This document shows positions 32,707 through 41,705 of a stretch of DNA of 64,000 bases, one piece after another; within the stretch, counting starts at the first letter, position 1, and each line of letters starts with the position of its first letter. The translations under genes and the position numbers were made by a program. The DNA is from CAYFFV01 sp964342695 (lineage in GTDB: Bacteria; Acidobacteriota; Vicinamibacteria; Vicinamibacterales; UBA8438), in NCBI GenBank assembly GCA_964342695.1, contig CAYFFV010000003.1, forward strand, positions 1 through 64,000, in the 5' to 3' direction. The notes below the pieces were generated by a model. The model worked only from the letters and a program-made list of their open reading frames with translations, did not search any database and was not told where the DNA came from.

Positions 32707-34998
32707 TTAATGCTTCGAATTAGAGGGTGAGCGCTCCTCTTGAAGATTAAAATCTCCGCACGCAGTAACCATTGCGACAACAGGAAGTTTCTGAAAGAGC
32801 TCGTCTACTGAACCTCCCGTCGAATGCATCACTTGCATGCCGTCCAAATTGGTTGGAAGCAACACGAAACTAGCGTCAGAGGATATGTCATACATGTCGT
32901 TTCCATCTGACCTGTCAACGACCCGGACCGCAGCATCAATTCGGCGTTCTTCCAATCTATTGTGCAAATTGTTTTTAACTTTACTTTCTAGCCCGGGCTC
33001 AGACGGAGCCAACACTTGAATGGAAGCTTCGTCCCAAGCGTCGCATCTGGTCATCAGATAGGCAAATAATAATGCCAAGCGTGAAGAATCGTTTTCAAAC
33101 CACCATACGTCGATACGTCGTTTGTTAATAGGAGTCTCTTGGAGGGCGTCCCATTCTTTTTCTTCTGCGTCCAAGACTATGACGTGCTGCTCTAGCCTGG
33201 CCGCGCGTTGTAACAGAAGTGCGTACCAGCGAGACAGGTTTTGATTTGCATGTTCTTGATCTTGGCTGTCGCGCCAATTGAGCACTACGGTATTAGCATT
33301 TAAAGGACCAACTCCCCAGCTTTGTAAAAGAGTTGTAGCGCCAACCAGTAGGTCTGACGCGCCAATAGCTAACGGATAGGCTTCAAGACCGTGTTGGTCT
33401 ATATCATTGGCAAGTTGGTTTTGAGCGGTCCTGCATTTTTCTTGAACCGAGGGAAGCGTGCCATCGCCTTCGATTAATTGAACTGCTGTGGTGATGCCAG
33501 ATCCACCGGCGATCCACTCTGAAACCCTTAGTACTCGTTCCCGGCGTGCAGGAGTCTCAGTAAAGACCAAAATATGGGGTTGCCAGTCGATTGGGTTGGG
33601 ACTTTTTTCAGATATTTCTCTCAAACCGTCTTTTACTCTTTTGAAGCGGTAGGCTCCTCGGCTGTCTCGCCATTTTACAGGCACTGCAGTCCAATGCAGG
33701 TACTGATACAGCAAAGTCAAAATCCCAATTGCTGAAAGTCCTGCCCATGGATCAAGCATCAACATTACAAACCCACAGAGTCCAGTGCCAGCAAGACTCG
33801 CTTTTGCGTGAAAGAAACGGAAACGTGGTCTAAATGAGGGGCTAGCGCCGACGGCTTCGACGTAAGTTGCGTAATTCAAGAGTCCGTAGGAGACAAGAAA
33901 AAACATTGATACTAATGTTGCGATGGTATTGAGGTCGCCTAACGTAATTGTTGTAAGAGCGATTACTGCTGTCAAAATGACAGCACGGCGAGGATTGTTA
34001 GATGAACCGTGGCCGGTACTAAAAAAATTAAGAGGTGCAAAGAGTCCATCTTTTGCGAGTGCTTGCAAAATTCGAGGTGCACCTAGGAATGATGATAAAG
34101 CGGATGAAAGAGTGGCTGATAAAACTCCTAAATCGATTAACCAGGGTGTTACGGCTATGCTGCGCATGCTGTCGTAGTCGTTTGTCAATGTGTCGAGAGG
34201 GAGCGAGCCAGCCATGGCTACCATAGCGCCAATATAGACAATGGTCGATAACCCAACGGCAAGAAATGTGCCGAGAGGTAAACTGCGAGCCGGGTTCTTG
34301 AGATCACCGGACATGCTGACTCCTTGAGTGAAACCGGTCACTGCTGGGAAGAAAATTGCGAAGATAATCCAGAAATCCAGTTCTTGATTGGAACTAGTGG
34401 ACCAACTCGCATTAAAAAGGTTTTGGCTCCAAAGAGAGGAGGCCCCGAAAAAAAAGGAAACGATTGCAGAAATCAAGATGCCCATGATGACAAACTGAAA
34501 GCGAGTTGCAAGATCGGCACCTCGATATGCAAGTAAAAACAAGACGAAACTACCAATAATCGCCGTTAGCTTTCCAACTAGGGCGGGAGCCGCAAGGATT
34601 GAGGCGGTGGCCTCGCCGAATCCGACAATGTAGAAACCAACTGAAATAGCTTGAGCAAGAAAAATTATTAGACCTAGGGCTCCTCCGAATTCAACGCCCA
34701 AGGTCCTCGAGATGATGTAGTAGTCTCCCCCACCTTTGATTTTTCTATTCGTAGCTAATGCGGAAAGCGAGATACTAGTTAAGATTGATATTGTGGATGC
34801 TAGGCTGAGCATGAATAACGCCTGAAGTAATCCCGCACTTCCGACAACGAATCCGAGTCTTCTGAAAAGAATAATTCCGAGAATAGTTAAGAGGCTCGGC
34901 GTAAATACGCCCCCGAACGTTCCGAGCTTTGTGCCGATTTTTCTCATATACACTGCATATTCCAATTTCGGCACCCTACTGGTCAACAGCGGGATCAC
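32707..34998 (-). CDS. SLC12-like cation-chloride/amino-acid transporter
   Basis: This is an inner-membrane protein of 763 residues, related to bacterial members of the SLC12 (Na-K-Cl cotransporter) and APC superfamily. The start of the family fold is clear: GTFGGVFTPSLLTILGIILFRRLGFVVG. About 12 transmembrane helices occupy residues 25-440, with KGGGDYYIISRTLG in the first loop. A soluble domain of roughly 300 residues follows (about 460-763), as in the carboxy-terminal domain of SLC12 proteins. The GTG at 34998 and an ATG at 34947 are both possible starts, and neither has a good ribosome-binding site. The transported ion is not predictable. It converges with ahcY. Confidence 0.85.
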   Translation of the reverse strand: MIPLLTSRVPKLEYAVYMRKIGTKLGTFGGVFTPSLLTILGIILFRRLGFVVGSAGLLQALFMLSLASTISILTSISLSALATNRKIKGGGDYYIISRTLGVEFGGALGLIIFLAQAISVGFYIVGFGEATASILAAPALVGKLTAIIGSFVLFLLAYRGADLATRFQFVIMGILISAIVSFFFGASSLWSQNLFNASWSTSSNQELDFWIIFAIFFPAVTGFTQGVSMSGDLKNPARSLPLGTFLAVGLSTIVYIGAMVAMAGSLPLDTLTNDYDSMRSIAVTPWLIDLGVLSATLSSALSSFLGAPRILQALAKDGLFAPLNFFSTGHGSSNNPRRAVILTAVIALTTITLGDLNTIATLVSMFFLVSYGLLNYATYVEAVGASPSFRPRFRFFHAKASLAGTGLCGFVMLMLDPWAGLSAIGILTLLYQYLHWTAVPVKWRDSRGAYRFKRVKDGLREISEKSPNPIDWQPHILVFTETPARRERVLRVSEWIAGGSGITTAVQLIEGDGTLPSVQEKCRTAQNQLANDIDQHGLEAYPLAIGASDLLVGATTLLQSWGVGPLNANTVVLNWRDSQDQEHANQNLSRWYALLLQRAARLEQHVIVLDAEEKEWDALQETPINKRRIDVWWFENDSSRLALLFAYLMTRCDAWDEASIQVLAPSEPGLESKVKNNLHNRLEERRIDAAVRVVDRSDGNDMYDISSDASFVLLPTNLDGMQVMHSTGGSVDELFQKLPVVAMVTACGDFNLQEERSPSNSKH

Positions 34999-35337
34999 AA
35001 AATAAGAAATTTAAAAAATAAAAAACTTCAGAGACGAACGGTCAACTAATAAATTATTAAATTTATGTTGGGTCTTGGCCGATACATATAACCTGGAGCT
35101 TTTTTGTTAGTAGGTTTATGGTGTTTGTGTTTCCTTGTAATTTGTTGAAAAAAAAGGAAGATTTATGTTTTATTTGTTGATAAAATGGGCCGGATTCAAA
35201 CTAATAAATATTCTCCACTCATCGACAAGGATATCAAATCGCTTAGATAGAGACTGAATTATGAGGTTTTTCACACTTTGAATCGAAGTGACGTAATTAG
35301 ATTTCGTGTAAATCCTTAATTTTGAGGAGGAATTAGC
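34999..35337. promoter_or_regulatory. AT-rich divergent upstream region of rpoD
   Basis: This 339-bp gap separates the divergent transporter and sigma-factor genes and must hold promoters for both. It is very rich in A and T. A ribosome-binding site GAGGAGG (35324-35330) ends it. Several TTG-starting hexamers are present (for example TTGATA at 35177-35182), but none is followed by a convincing -10 box at the right distance. I see no open reading frame or RNA gene in it. Confidence 0.5.
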
Positions 35338-37068
35338 TTGCTAGCACAGGAAAGACAAGAAGCTGTACGGGAGTTGGCATTACTCGGTAGAGAGCGTGGT
35401 TTTGTAACAATTGACCAAATTATTGACCAAGTGACTACGGAGATTGAATCAGAGGACATGACCCTTCTTCTTCAGGAGCTCGAGTCGCAGGGAATTGAGG
35501 TTGAGGGTTCGTTGGACCAGATTTCAATGGATAGAGTTTCTACGCCTGCTCTGCGAGTAATACCTGAGGGGGAAGTGCATGCTGCGGGAGAAGAGTCAGA
35601 CCAAGGGCAAGACCTTGTTAGAACCTATTTGCGGCAAATGAGTCGAGTTCCATTGCTCACACGAGAGGGAGAGGTTGCGATAGCCAAACGTATCGAGCGT
35701 GGTGAAAAACGTGTGATGGTGGCTCTTTCGCGAAGTGGAATTATCGCTAATGAGGTGCTTTTTCTCGGTCAGCTCATTAAGAACCAGGAACGCGATCTAG
35801 AAAAGATTGTTGTCCTTCCTGACACGGAGCTAACAGAGCGTCAAATAGCGAATAGAGAAAAGCGATTTCTTAGTACGATAGATTCCCTAGAACAAACCAT
35901 CAAAGAACTCAGACAGCAGGAGAATCGAGCGGCCTCGACTCGGAAACGAAAATTGCGAGTTTCTAAGCGTGCTGTTTGGCGAATGCTAAGGACGAAAGTC
36001 AAGATTTCGCGTATTTTGCGAGAGTTTGAATTTACGCCTGACACTAAACAGTTTTTGATTGATAGGATAAATGGAGATGCTAAAGCACTTCGCACCCTGG
36101 AGAGCGACGTTGAGCGGTTAGAAAAAGAGTCAACCAACGGTAGTGGGAAAAAGAGTCGGCCCAGTGATGAACTTCGTGAGGCGAGACGCGATTTAAAGGC
36201 ACTAGAAGAGGAAGTTGGTGAAACCGCTGATTCTTTAGAACAAATTCAGGAATCCATCAATATTGCATCTATGCAAGCGGATTTTGCTAGAAAAGATTTG
36301 ACCGAGGCTAATCTACGGCTTGTTGTTTCCGTTGCTAAGAAATATGCGAATCGTGGTTTAGCATTTTTGGATTTGATACAGGAAGGCAACATCGGATTAA
36401 TGCGAGCGGTGGACAAATTTGACTATCGCCGAGGATTTAAATTTTCAACCTATGCGACTTGGTGGATTCGACAGGCAATTACACGGGCCATTGCCGATCA
36501 GGCGCGGACTATTCGAATTCCCGTGCATATGATTGAAACGTTAAATAAATTAAATCGTGCCAGCCAAACACTAATGCGAGATTTAGGGCGAGAGCCGACA
36601 GTTCGTGAATTAGCCGAGCGTTCTGACTTACCGGTCGCTGTTGTGAGGAAAGCCCGGCGGATTGCCCAGACCGTTGTATCGCTTGATTCTCCGATAGGAG
36701 ATGGTGAGGAAAGCCAATTTGGTGATTTTATTGAGGATCGTCAGGCTGTAAATCCTGCAGAATCCACAATAGCTTTTGACTTGAGGCGGCAGACTGAGTC
36801 AGTTCTTGAAACTCTTAGTCCTAAAGAGCGCGAAGTTATAAGGATGCGTTTCGGACTCAGTGATGGTGCCGAGCCTACATTAGCTGAACTCGGTGAGAAG
36901 TTTTCACTCACTAGAGAGCGTATCCGTCAAATTGAAGCGGCGGCTTTAAGGAAACTAAGAGAACCTTCAAGAAGTGGACGGTTAAGTACCTTTATCGAAC
37001 CGCGCCCGGCTTCAACAAATAAGCGGCGTCGGCAATCGCAAGATGATCGCAAACAAACGGTTGCGTAA
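35338..37068 (+). CDS. rpoD: Primary RNA polymerase sigma factor (RpoD/SigA)
   Basis: This is the housekeeping sigma-70 factor, 576 residues. Region 1.1 is at about 1-60, and region 1.2 at about 95-130 (VRTYLRQMSRVPLLTREGE). A long charged non-conserved region spans about 130-310. Region 2 starts near 319 (NLRLVVSVAKKY, LDLIQEGNIGLMRAVDKFDY, FSTYATWWIRQAI), with region 3 at about 410-470. Region 4 starts near 488 (LSPKEREVIRMRFGL, then the helix-turn-helix TLAELGEKFSLTRERIRQIE). The TTG at 35338 is chosen because AGGAGG lies seven bases upstream and region 1.1 is complete from there. It stands alone with its own terminator. Confidence 0.95.
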   Translation: MLAQERQEAVRELALLGRERGFVTIDQIIDQVTTEIESEDMTLLLQELESQGIEVEGSLDQISMDRVSTPALRVIPEGEVHAAGEESDQGQDLVRTYLRQMSRVPLLTREGEVAIAKRIERGEKRVMVALSRSGIIANEVLFLGQLIKNQERDLEKIVVLPDTELTERQIANREKRFLSTIDSLEQTIKELRQQENRAASTRKRKLRVSKRAVWRMLRTKVKISRILREFEFTPDTKQFLIDRINGDAKALRTLESDVERLEKESTNGSGKKSRPSDELREARRDLKALEEEVGETADSLEQIQESINIASMQADFARKDLTEANLRLVVSVAKKYANRGLAFLDLIQEGNIGLMRAVDKFDYRRGFKFSTYATWWIRQAITRAIADQARTIRIPVHMIETLNKLNRASQTLMRDLGREPTVRELAERSDLPVAVVRKARRIAQTVVSLDSPIGDGEESQFGDFIEDRQAVNPAESTIAFDLRRQTESVLETLSPKEREVIRMRFGLSDGAEPTLAELGEKFSLTRERIRQIEAAALRKLREPSRSGRLSTFIEPRPASTNKRRRQSQDDRKQTVA

Positions 37069-37119
37069 GGTAGATACGGATTGTTGAGTGGCGGATTTAG
37101 TTTGGCCGAAGCGAAAATA

Positions 37120-37142
37120 GGCCTTACATTACGGTAAGGCTC
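37120..37142 (+). terminator. Intrinsic terminator after rpoD
   Basis: GCCTTAC at 37121-37127 pairs with GTAAGGC at 37134-37140 across a six-base loop, followed by TCTTCTGCTC. It lies 52 bp after the rpoD stop. The stem is moderate and the T-run interrupted. Confidence 0.55.
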
Positions 37143-37194
37143 TTCTGCTCTGTAGGATCCTTAAGATCTTGTTTGTCACTGGGGCGAGCTTCCG

Positions 37195-38085
37195 ATGAAT
37201 GTTTATGTTCTTGACGGAACGTACGAATTGTTTCGGCACTACTATGCGTTACCTTCCGTTAAAGATTCTGAGGGACGCGAAGTCGGTGCTCTTCGTGGTG
37301 TGATAGGTTCTGTGCTTCGTATGCTTGAGGACAATGTCACTCACATAGGGGTTGCGACAGACCGCACTGTCGAATCTTTTCGAAATAAGCTGTGGCCGGG
37401 ATACAAGACAGGCGAAGATATCGAGCCGAATCTTCTCCGGCAGTTTCATCCCTTAGAGGATGCTCTAGAGGCGCTCGGAATAAATGTATGGCCAATGATT
37501 GAATGTGAAGCGGATGATGCTCTAGCAACGGCGGCAAGAATTGCTGTTAGGGACAAGCGGGTGGAAAAAGTTTTTATCTGTACGCCAGATAAAGATCTAG
37601 CGCAGTGTGTTAAAGCACCACGAGTTGTTCAGTTCGATCGACGAAACAGAACGGTATACGATGACAACGGTATTCGATCACGTTTTGGTGTTGGTCCAGA
37701 ATCGATTGTTGATTATCTTGCACTTGTCGGTGACCAGGCTGATGGGTATCCTGGAATTCTTGGATGGGGTGAAAAATCTGCTGCGACAATTTTGGCTCGT
37801 TACCGCCATATCGAACATATTCCGCTCGACTCATCTCAATGGGATGTACCAGTGCGAGGAAGTGTTCGGCTAGCCAAATTGCTTCGGGAGAACAAGGAAA
37901 AAGCTCTTTTGTTTCGCAGTTTAGCCACACTCCGGACAGACTTGGATCTGTTTGGTTCAGTTGACGAGCTCAACTGGAAAGGTCCGACGGCAAGATTTTT
38001 TGATTTTTGTGCTCAAATAAATGCGCCAGGATATTTTCGTCGTGCTACCGCATTGGCAAAAAATTTTCCAGTGCTGAATGCTTGA
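37195..38085 (+). CDS. Stand-alone 5'-3' exonuclease (PolA N-terminal-type)
   Basis: This is a cytoplasmic flap/5'-3' exonuclease domain of 296 residues, without polymerase domains, like E. coli ExoIX or B. subtilis YpcP. Metal-binding acidic residues are visible in VYVLDGTYELFRHYY, IECEADDALATAA and CTPDKDLAQCV. The helix-hairpin-helix of DNA binding is VGDQADGYPGILGWGEKSAATIL. The usual bacterial PolA has this domain fused at its start, so here it either supplements PolA or removes RNA primers on its own. It lies between rpoD and the ABC gene and probably has its own promoter. Confidence 0.9.
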   Translation: MNVYVLDGTYELFRHYYALPSVKDSEGREVGALRGVIGSVLRMLEDNVTHIGVATDRTVESFRNKLWPGYKTGEDIEPNLLRQFHPLEDALEALGINVWPMIECEADDALATAARIAVRDKRVEKVFICTPDKDLAQCVKAPRVVQFDRRNRTVYDDNGIRSRFGVGPESIVDYLALVGDQADGYPGILGWGEKSAATILARYRHIEHIPLDSSQWDVPVRGSVRLAKLLRENKEKALLFRSLATLRTDLDLFGSVDELNWKGPTARFFDFCAQINAPGYFRRATALAKNFPVLNA

Positions 38086-38152
38086 TGGATCGGGTTCTAG
38101 TTGGATATATTTTTTGTTTTGAATAAGTGTTTCCTGTTAAGGAAAAAGCTTT

Positions 38153-38938
38153 ATGGATAATGAAGAATTACCTATTTCAGATTTAATGATTGAGGCTAAG
38201 GGGCTGAGTAAGTTCTATGGTCCTTTTGTTGCCGTGGATGACATAACTTTTGAGATTCCTAAAGGGCAGATTGTGGCGTTCTTGGGTCCAAATGGAGCTG
38301 GGAAAACTACTATGATGCGCATGTTGACTGGCTATCTGGCTCCGAGTTCCGGAGAGGCCGCGATCGCCGGCTATGACGTAAAAACAAGCAGGCTAGAAGC
38401 TTCTAGGAGGCTTGGCTACCTTCCGGAAAACGGTCCCCTTTATCCGGAGATGACGCCTTTAGAGTTATTAAGGTTTTTTGGAGAAGCTCGAGAATTGCCG
38501 ACCAGTGTCTTGAAGGACAGAATCGATGCGGTTATTGATTTGTGTGCTTTGGATCTTGTCGTTGAGAAACCCGTAGGAAAATTATCTAAAGGGCTAAAGC
38601 AAAGGGTCGGACTCGCGCAAGCATTATTACATGATCCGGATGTCTTGATTATGGATGAGCCCACGGCTGGTTTAGATCCAAATCAGATCCGTCAGTTTCG
38701 TGAAAATATCCAACGCCTTGGGCGAACGAAAACTCTATTAATTTCGACGCACATCCTTCATGAAGCTGAAACAACAGCCGACCGGGTGCTTCTCGTTAAC
38801 GATGGACGTCTTGTATTTGATGGCACCAAGACAGAGCTTGAAGAAAACGGTTCCTTGGAAGAGTCTTTTTATAGATTAACGGCAAGAGAGGCTAAGTCTT
38901 TGTCAGTCTCTGAAACTACTTATATCAAACAAGAATAA
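38153..38938 (+). CDS. ABC transporter ATP-binding protein (GldA-like)
   Basis: This 261-residue ATPase subunit powers the membrane protein encoded 13 bp downstream. Walker A is GPNGAGKTT, the Q-loop is at YLPENGPLYPEMT, the signature is LSKGLKQRV, Walker B is VLIMDEPTAGLD, and the switch histidine is in ISTHILHEAE. It belongs to the ABC-2 type group that includes GldA of gliding Bacteroidetes. In non-gliding bacteria the same cluster is present with unknown cargo. It acts at the inner membrane with the next two gene products. Confidence 0.92.
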   Translation: MDNEELPISDLMIEAKGLSKFYGPFVAVDDITFEIPKGQIVAFLGPNGAGKTTMMRMLTGYLAPSSGEAAIAGYDVKTSRLEASRRLGYLPENGPLYPEMTPLELLRFFGEARELPTSVLKDRIDAVIDLCALDLVVEKPVGKLSKGLKQRVGLAQALLHDPDVLIMDEPTAGLDPNQIRQFRENIQRLGRTKTLLISTHILHEAETTADRVLLVNDGRLVFDGTKTELEENGSLEESFYRLTAREAKSLSVSETTYIKQE

Positions 38939-38951
38939 CAGGGAAATAGTT

Positions 38952-41705
38952 ATGCAAGGAAAGCTGAACTTTAATGTCGTTCGCGCGTTGGCAAGACGGG
39001 ATTTACTTGTTTATTTTAGTAATCCAACAGGCTATGTGTTTATAACCTTGTTTGTTTTCTTAAGCGCTGGCGCAGCATTTTGGCAGGAAAGTTTTTTTCT
39101 GCGAAATTTGGCCAACCTCGATCAATTAAATAATTTGTTTCCTTTTCTTCTTTTGTTTTTTATTCCGGCTTTGACCATGGCAGTTTGGTCAGAAGAAAAA
39201 AAGCAGGGTACAGATGAGTTGCTATTAACACTTCCTGCGACGGACTTTGAAATAGTCCTTGGGAAATATGGGGCGACTCTTGGGATCTACACAGCGTCTC
39301 TCCTTTTATCAACAAGTTATGTTTTTGTGTTGTTCTATCTCGGCAGCCCGGATTTGGGTTTGATGTTCAGTAACTACGTTGGTTACTGGTATATGGGAGC
39401 AGCTTTAATTGCTGTAGGTATGGTCGCTTCTATGTTAACAAGCAACGCTACCATTGGATTCATAACAGGAGCATTTCTTTGCGCATCTTTTATCGTAACC
39501 GATACGATATTCGCCGCCATGCCGACTTTTTGGGCACAGTTAGTTCTTCCCTTTTCTATGGAAGTCCACTTTCAGGAATTTGCAAAAGGGATCATTAGTC
39601 CAACAGCGATTTTTTATTTTTTGTCAGTGGGTGGATTTTTTATATATCTAAATGTCTTGTTGCTCAGCCGTCGGCACTGGCGAAGCGTCGAAAGTGGATA
39701 TCCGATGTGGTTACATCATTCGATCCGCGCGGTGGCTTTCGCTGTCATTCTTGTTAGTTTTGGAACAGTCGTCTCACGAGCTGCAATTCTTCGAATAGAT
39801 GTGACAGCTGAGAGATTACATTCGCTCAGCAACGAGACGCAAGATTTGCTCGGCACTTTACCTGATGATAAACCGGTCTTTATTCAAGCTTTTGTTAGCC
39901 CGACGGTACCCGAGCCGTTTGTACAGGCCCGTTCTAATTTGATAAGTGTTCTTCAGGAAATAGATGTTTTGGCCGGTGAACGTGTGGAGGTTCTAATACG
40001 TGACACTGAGTCATTTAGTGACGCTGCTCGTGATGCGCGAGAAACATTTGGAATCGGTCCAAGACCATTTCGAGATGTGTCTTCAACTAGGGCAGATGTG
40101 ACCGATGTTTTCATGGGTGTGGCCTTTACTTCCGGGGCTGAAGAACAGGTGATCGGTTTTTTTGACCGAGGTCTTCCGACCGAATACGAAATTGTTCGAA
40201 GTATTCGTGTGGTGTCTGGGGCCGAAAGAAAGCGGATTGGTGTCGTCGAAACTATGATGAACCTGGTGGGCGGCGTAGATTATGAACAGAACCGCTTTGA
40301 GCCCGCTTGGCCGGTCGTTGCGGAATTAAGGAAACAATATGAAGTTTATCCGATAAGTCCTGAAGCTCCGATCGATGTTGATGTTGATGCTCTGCTAGTT
40401 CCTCTTCCGTCGTCTTTGCAGACCGACGAGATGGAAAATGTTGCTGAGTTAATTCGAAAAGGAACACCTGCGATGTTGCTGGTAGACCCAATGCCTGCAA
40501 TAAACCCAGGGCTCTCTCCAACGGAATGGGTTGGTGATGGTAATCCGTTTGCCTTTCCTCCTGGTTCCGCACGACCGGGCCCGAGAGGGAATGTGCGGGA
40601 GTGGATGAAAAACCTAGGTGTAGCTTGGGAGCCAACCCGCATTCTTTGGGATGGCTACAATCCGCATCCACAGCTTACACATATGCCAGATGACGTGGTC
40701 TTTTTGGGCCGAGGTAATCAGAATCAAGCTACTTTCAATGCAGGCAATCAAATTACTGCAGACCTTCAAGAGCTAGTTTTTTTGTGGCCCGGTTATCTCG
40801 AGGCTGTTGAAGAAAGCGCAATGAACTTTGAGCCGTTGCTTCGCTCTGGTGTTGCTTCGGGAACGAATGGTTATTTTTCAATTGTTCGTAATTCTCCATT
40901 TGGTCCTCAGATCAATCCAGAACCTCCTCGAGAACAAGATCAGGAAGATTACGTAGTGGCTGCGAGGATTAGATCTTCTCGAAAGGACGAGCCTCTCACT
41001 GTAAGCGAAGGCGAAGCTATTGAGGACACAGAAGAGATTGTTGAACAAGCGGTAAATGCAGCTGGAAAGATGGAAGAAGAAAATGATTCGGTCGACGTTA
41101 TTGTGGTTGCCGATCTCGATTTTATAGGAGAACAGTTCTTTGCTATTCGTGAACAGGCGATCGGAGATCTCAATTTTGATAACGTTACGTTTTTCCTAAA
41201 CTCCATGGATATTTTAGTTGGTGATGAATCATTCATAAATCTTCGAGGTAGGCGTGCACGGCATAGAACGCTCGAACGCGTTGAAGAACGGACAGCTGAA
41301 TTTGTCGAACAGCGAACGCAAGACGAAAGGTCTGCTGAGGAAGAAGCTGAGAAAGCGATCGAAGAAGCCCAGGCTCGCTTAGACGACAGAGTCGAAGCTT
41401 TGCGTGGGCGAACAGACATTGATTCTCAGACAATCCAGATCATGGTGAGGAATTTGGAAGAGGTTGAAAATAGACGTTTGGAAGTGTTGTCTGCGAATAT
41501 TCAGCGGGAAAAAGAAATCAAAATTCAGGCCAGTCGTGAAAACATGGAATCCCAAATAGGACAGATACAGACATCCATCCAGTCATTTGCGATCTTGCTT
41601 CCTCCAGTGCCGGTATTTGTTATGGGTATTGGAATTTTGATTCGGAGACAAAGGCGAGAGCGTGAGGGTGCTTTAGCGGCAGATCGGATAAGGAAAAAAT
41701 TATGA
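38952..41705 (+). CDS. GldF-GldG fusion: ABC-2 permease plus Gldg domain
   Basis: This is an inner-membrane protein of 917 residues. Residues 1-265 hold six transmembrane helices of an ABC-2 permease, with GldF-like AVWSEEKKQGTDELLLTLP. A further helix at about 255-275 precedes the large periplasmic Gldg/PF09822-type domain (about 280-800), with LDVTAERLHSLSNETQ-like IDVTAERLHSLSNETQDLL at its start. Residues 770-860 are a charged coiled coil (EEAEKAIEEAQARLDDRVEALRG), and a final helix lies at about 875-892. In Bacteroidetes GldF and GldG are separate proteins. Here they are fused. The next gene overlaps by four bases. Confidence 0.88.
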   Translation: MQGKLNFNVVRALARRDLLVYFSNPTGYVFITLFVFLSAGAAFWQESFFLRNLANLDQLNNLFPFLLLFFIPALTMAVWSEEKKQGTDELLLTLPATDFEIVLGKYGATLGIYTASLLLSTSYVFVLFYLGSPDLGLMFSNYVGYWYMGAALIAVGMVASMLTSNATIGFITGAFLCASFIVTDTIFAAMPTFWAQLVLPFSMEVHFQEFAKGIISPTAIFYFLSVGGFFIYLNVLLLSRRHWRSVESGYPMWLHHSIRAVAFAVILVSFGTVVSRAAILRIDVTAERLHSLSNETQDLLGTLPDDKPVFIQAFVSPTVPEPFVQARSNLISVLQEIDVLAGERVEVLIRDTESFSDAARDARETFGIGPRPFRDVSSTRADVTDVFMGVAFTSGAEEQVIGFFDRGLPTEYEIVRSIRVVSGAERKRIGVVETMMNLVGGVDYEQNRFEPAWPVVAELRKQYEVYPISPEAPIDVDVDALLVPLPSSLQTDEMENVAELIRKGTPAMLLVDPMPAINPGLSPTEWVGDGNPFAFPPGSARPGPRGNVREWMKNLGVAWEPTRILWDGYNPHPQLTHMPDDVVFLGRGNQNQATFNAGNQITADLQELVFLWPGYLEAVEESAMNFEPLLRSGVASGTNGYFSIVRNSPFGPQINPEPPREQDQEDYVVAARIRSSRKDEPLTVSEGEAIEDTEEIVEQAVNAAGKMEEENDSVDVIVVADLDFIGEQFFAIREQAIGDLNFDNVTFFLNSMDILVGDESFINLRGRRARHRTLERVEERTAEFVEQRTQDERSAEEEAEKAIEEAQARLDDRVEALRGRTDIDSQTIQIMVRNLEEVENRRLEVLSANIQREKEIKIQASRENMESQIGQIQTSIQSFAILLPPVPVFVMGIGILIRRQRREREGALAADRIRKKL

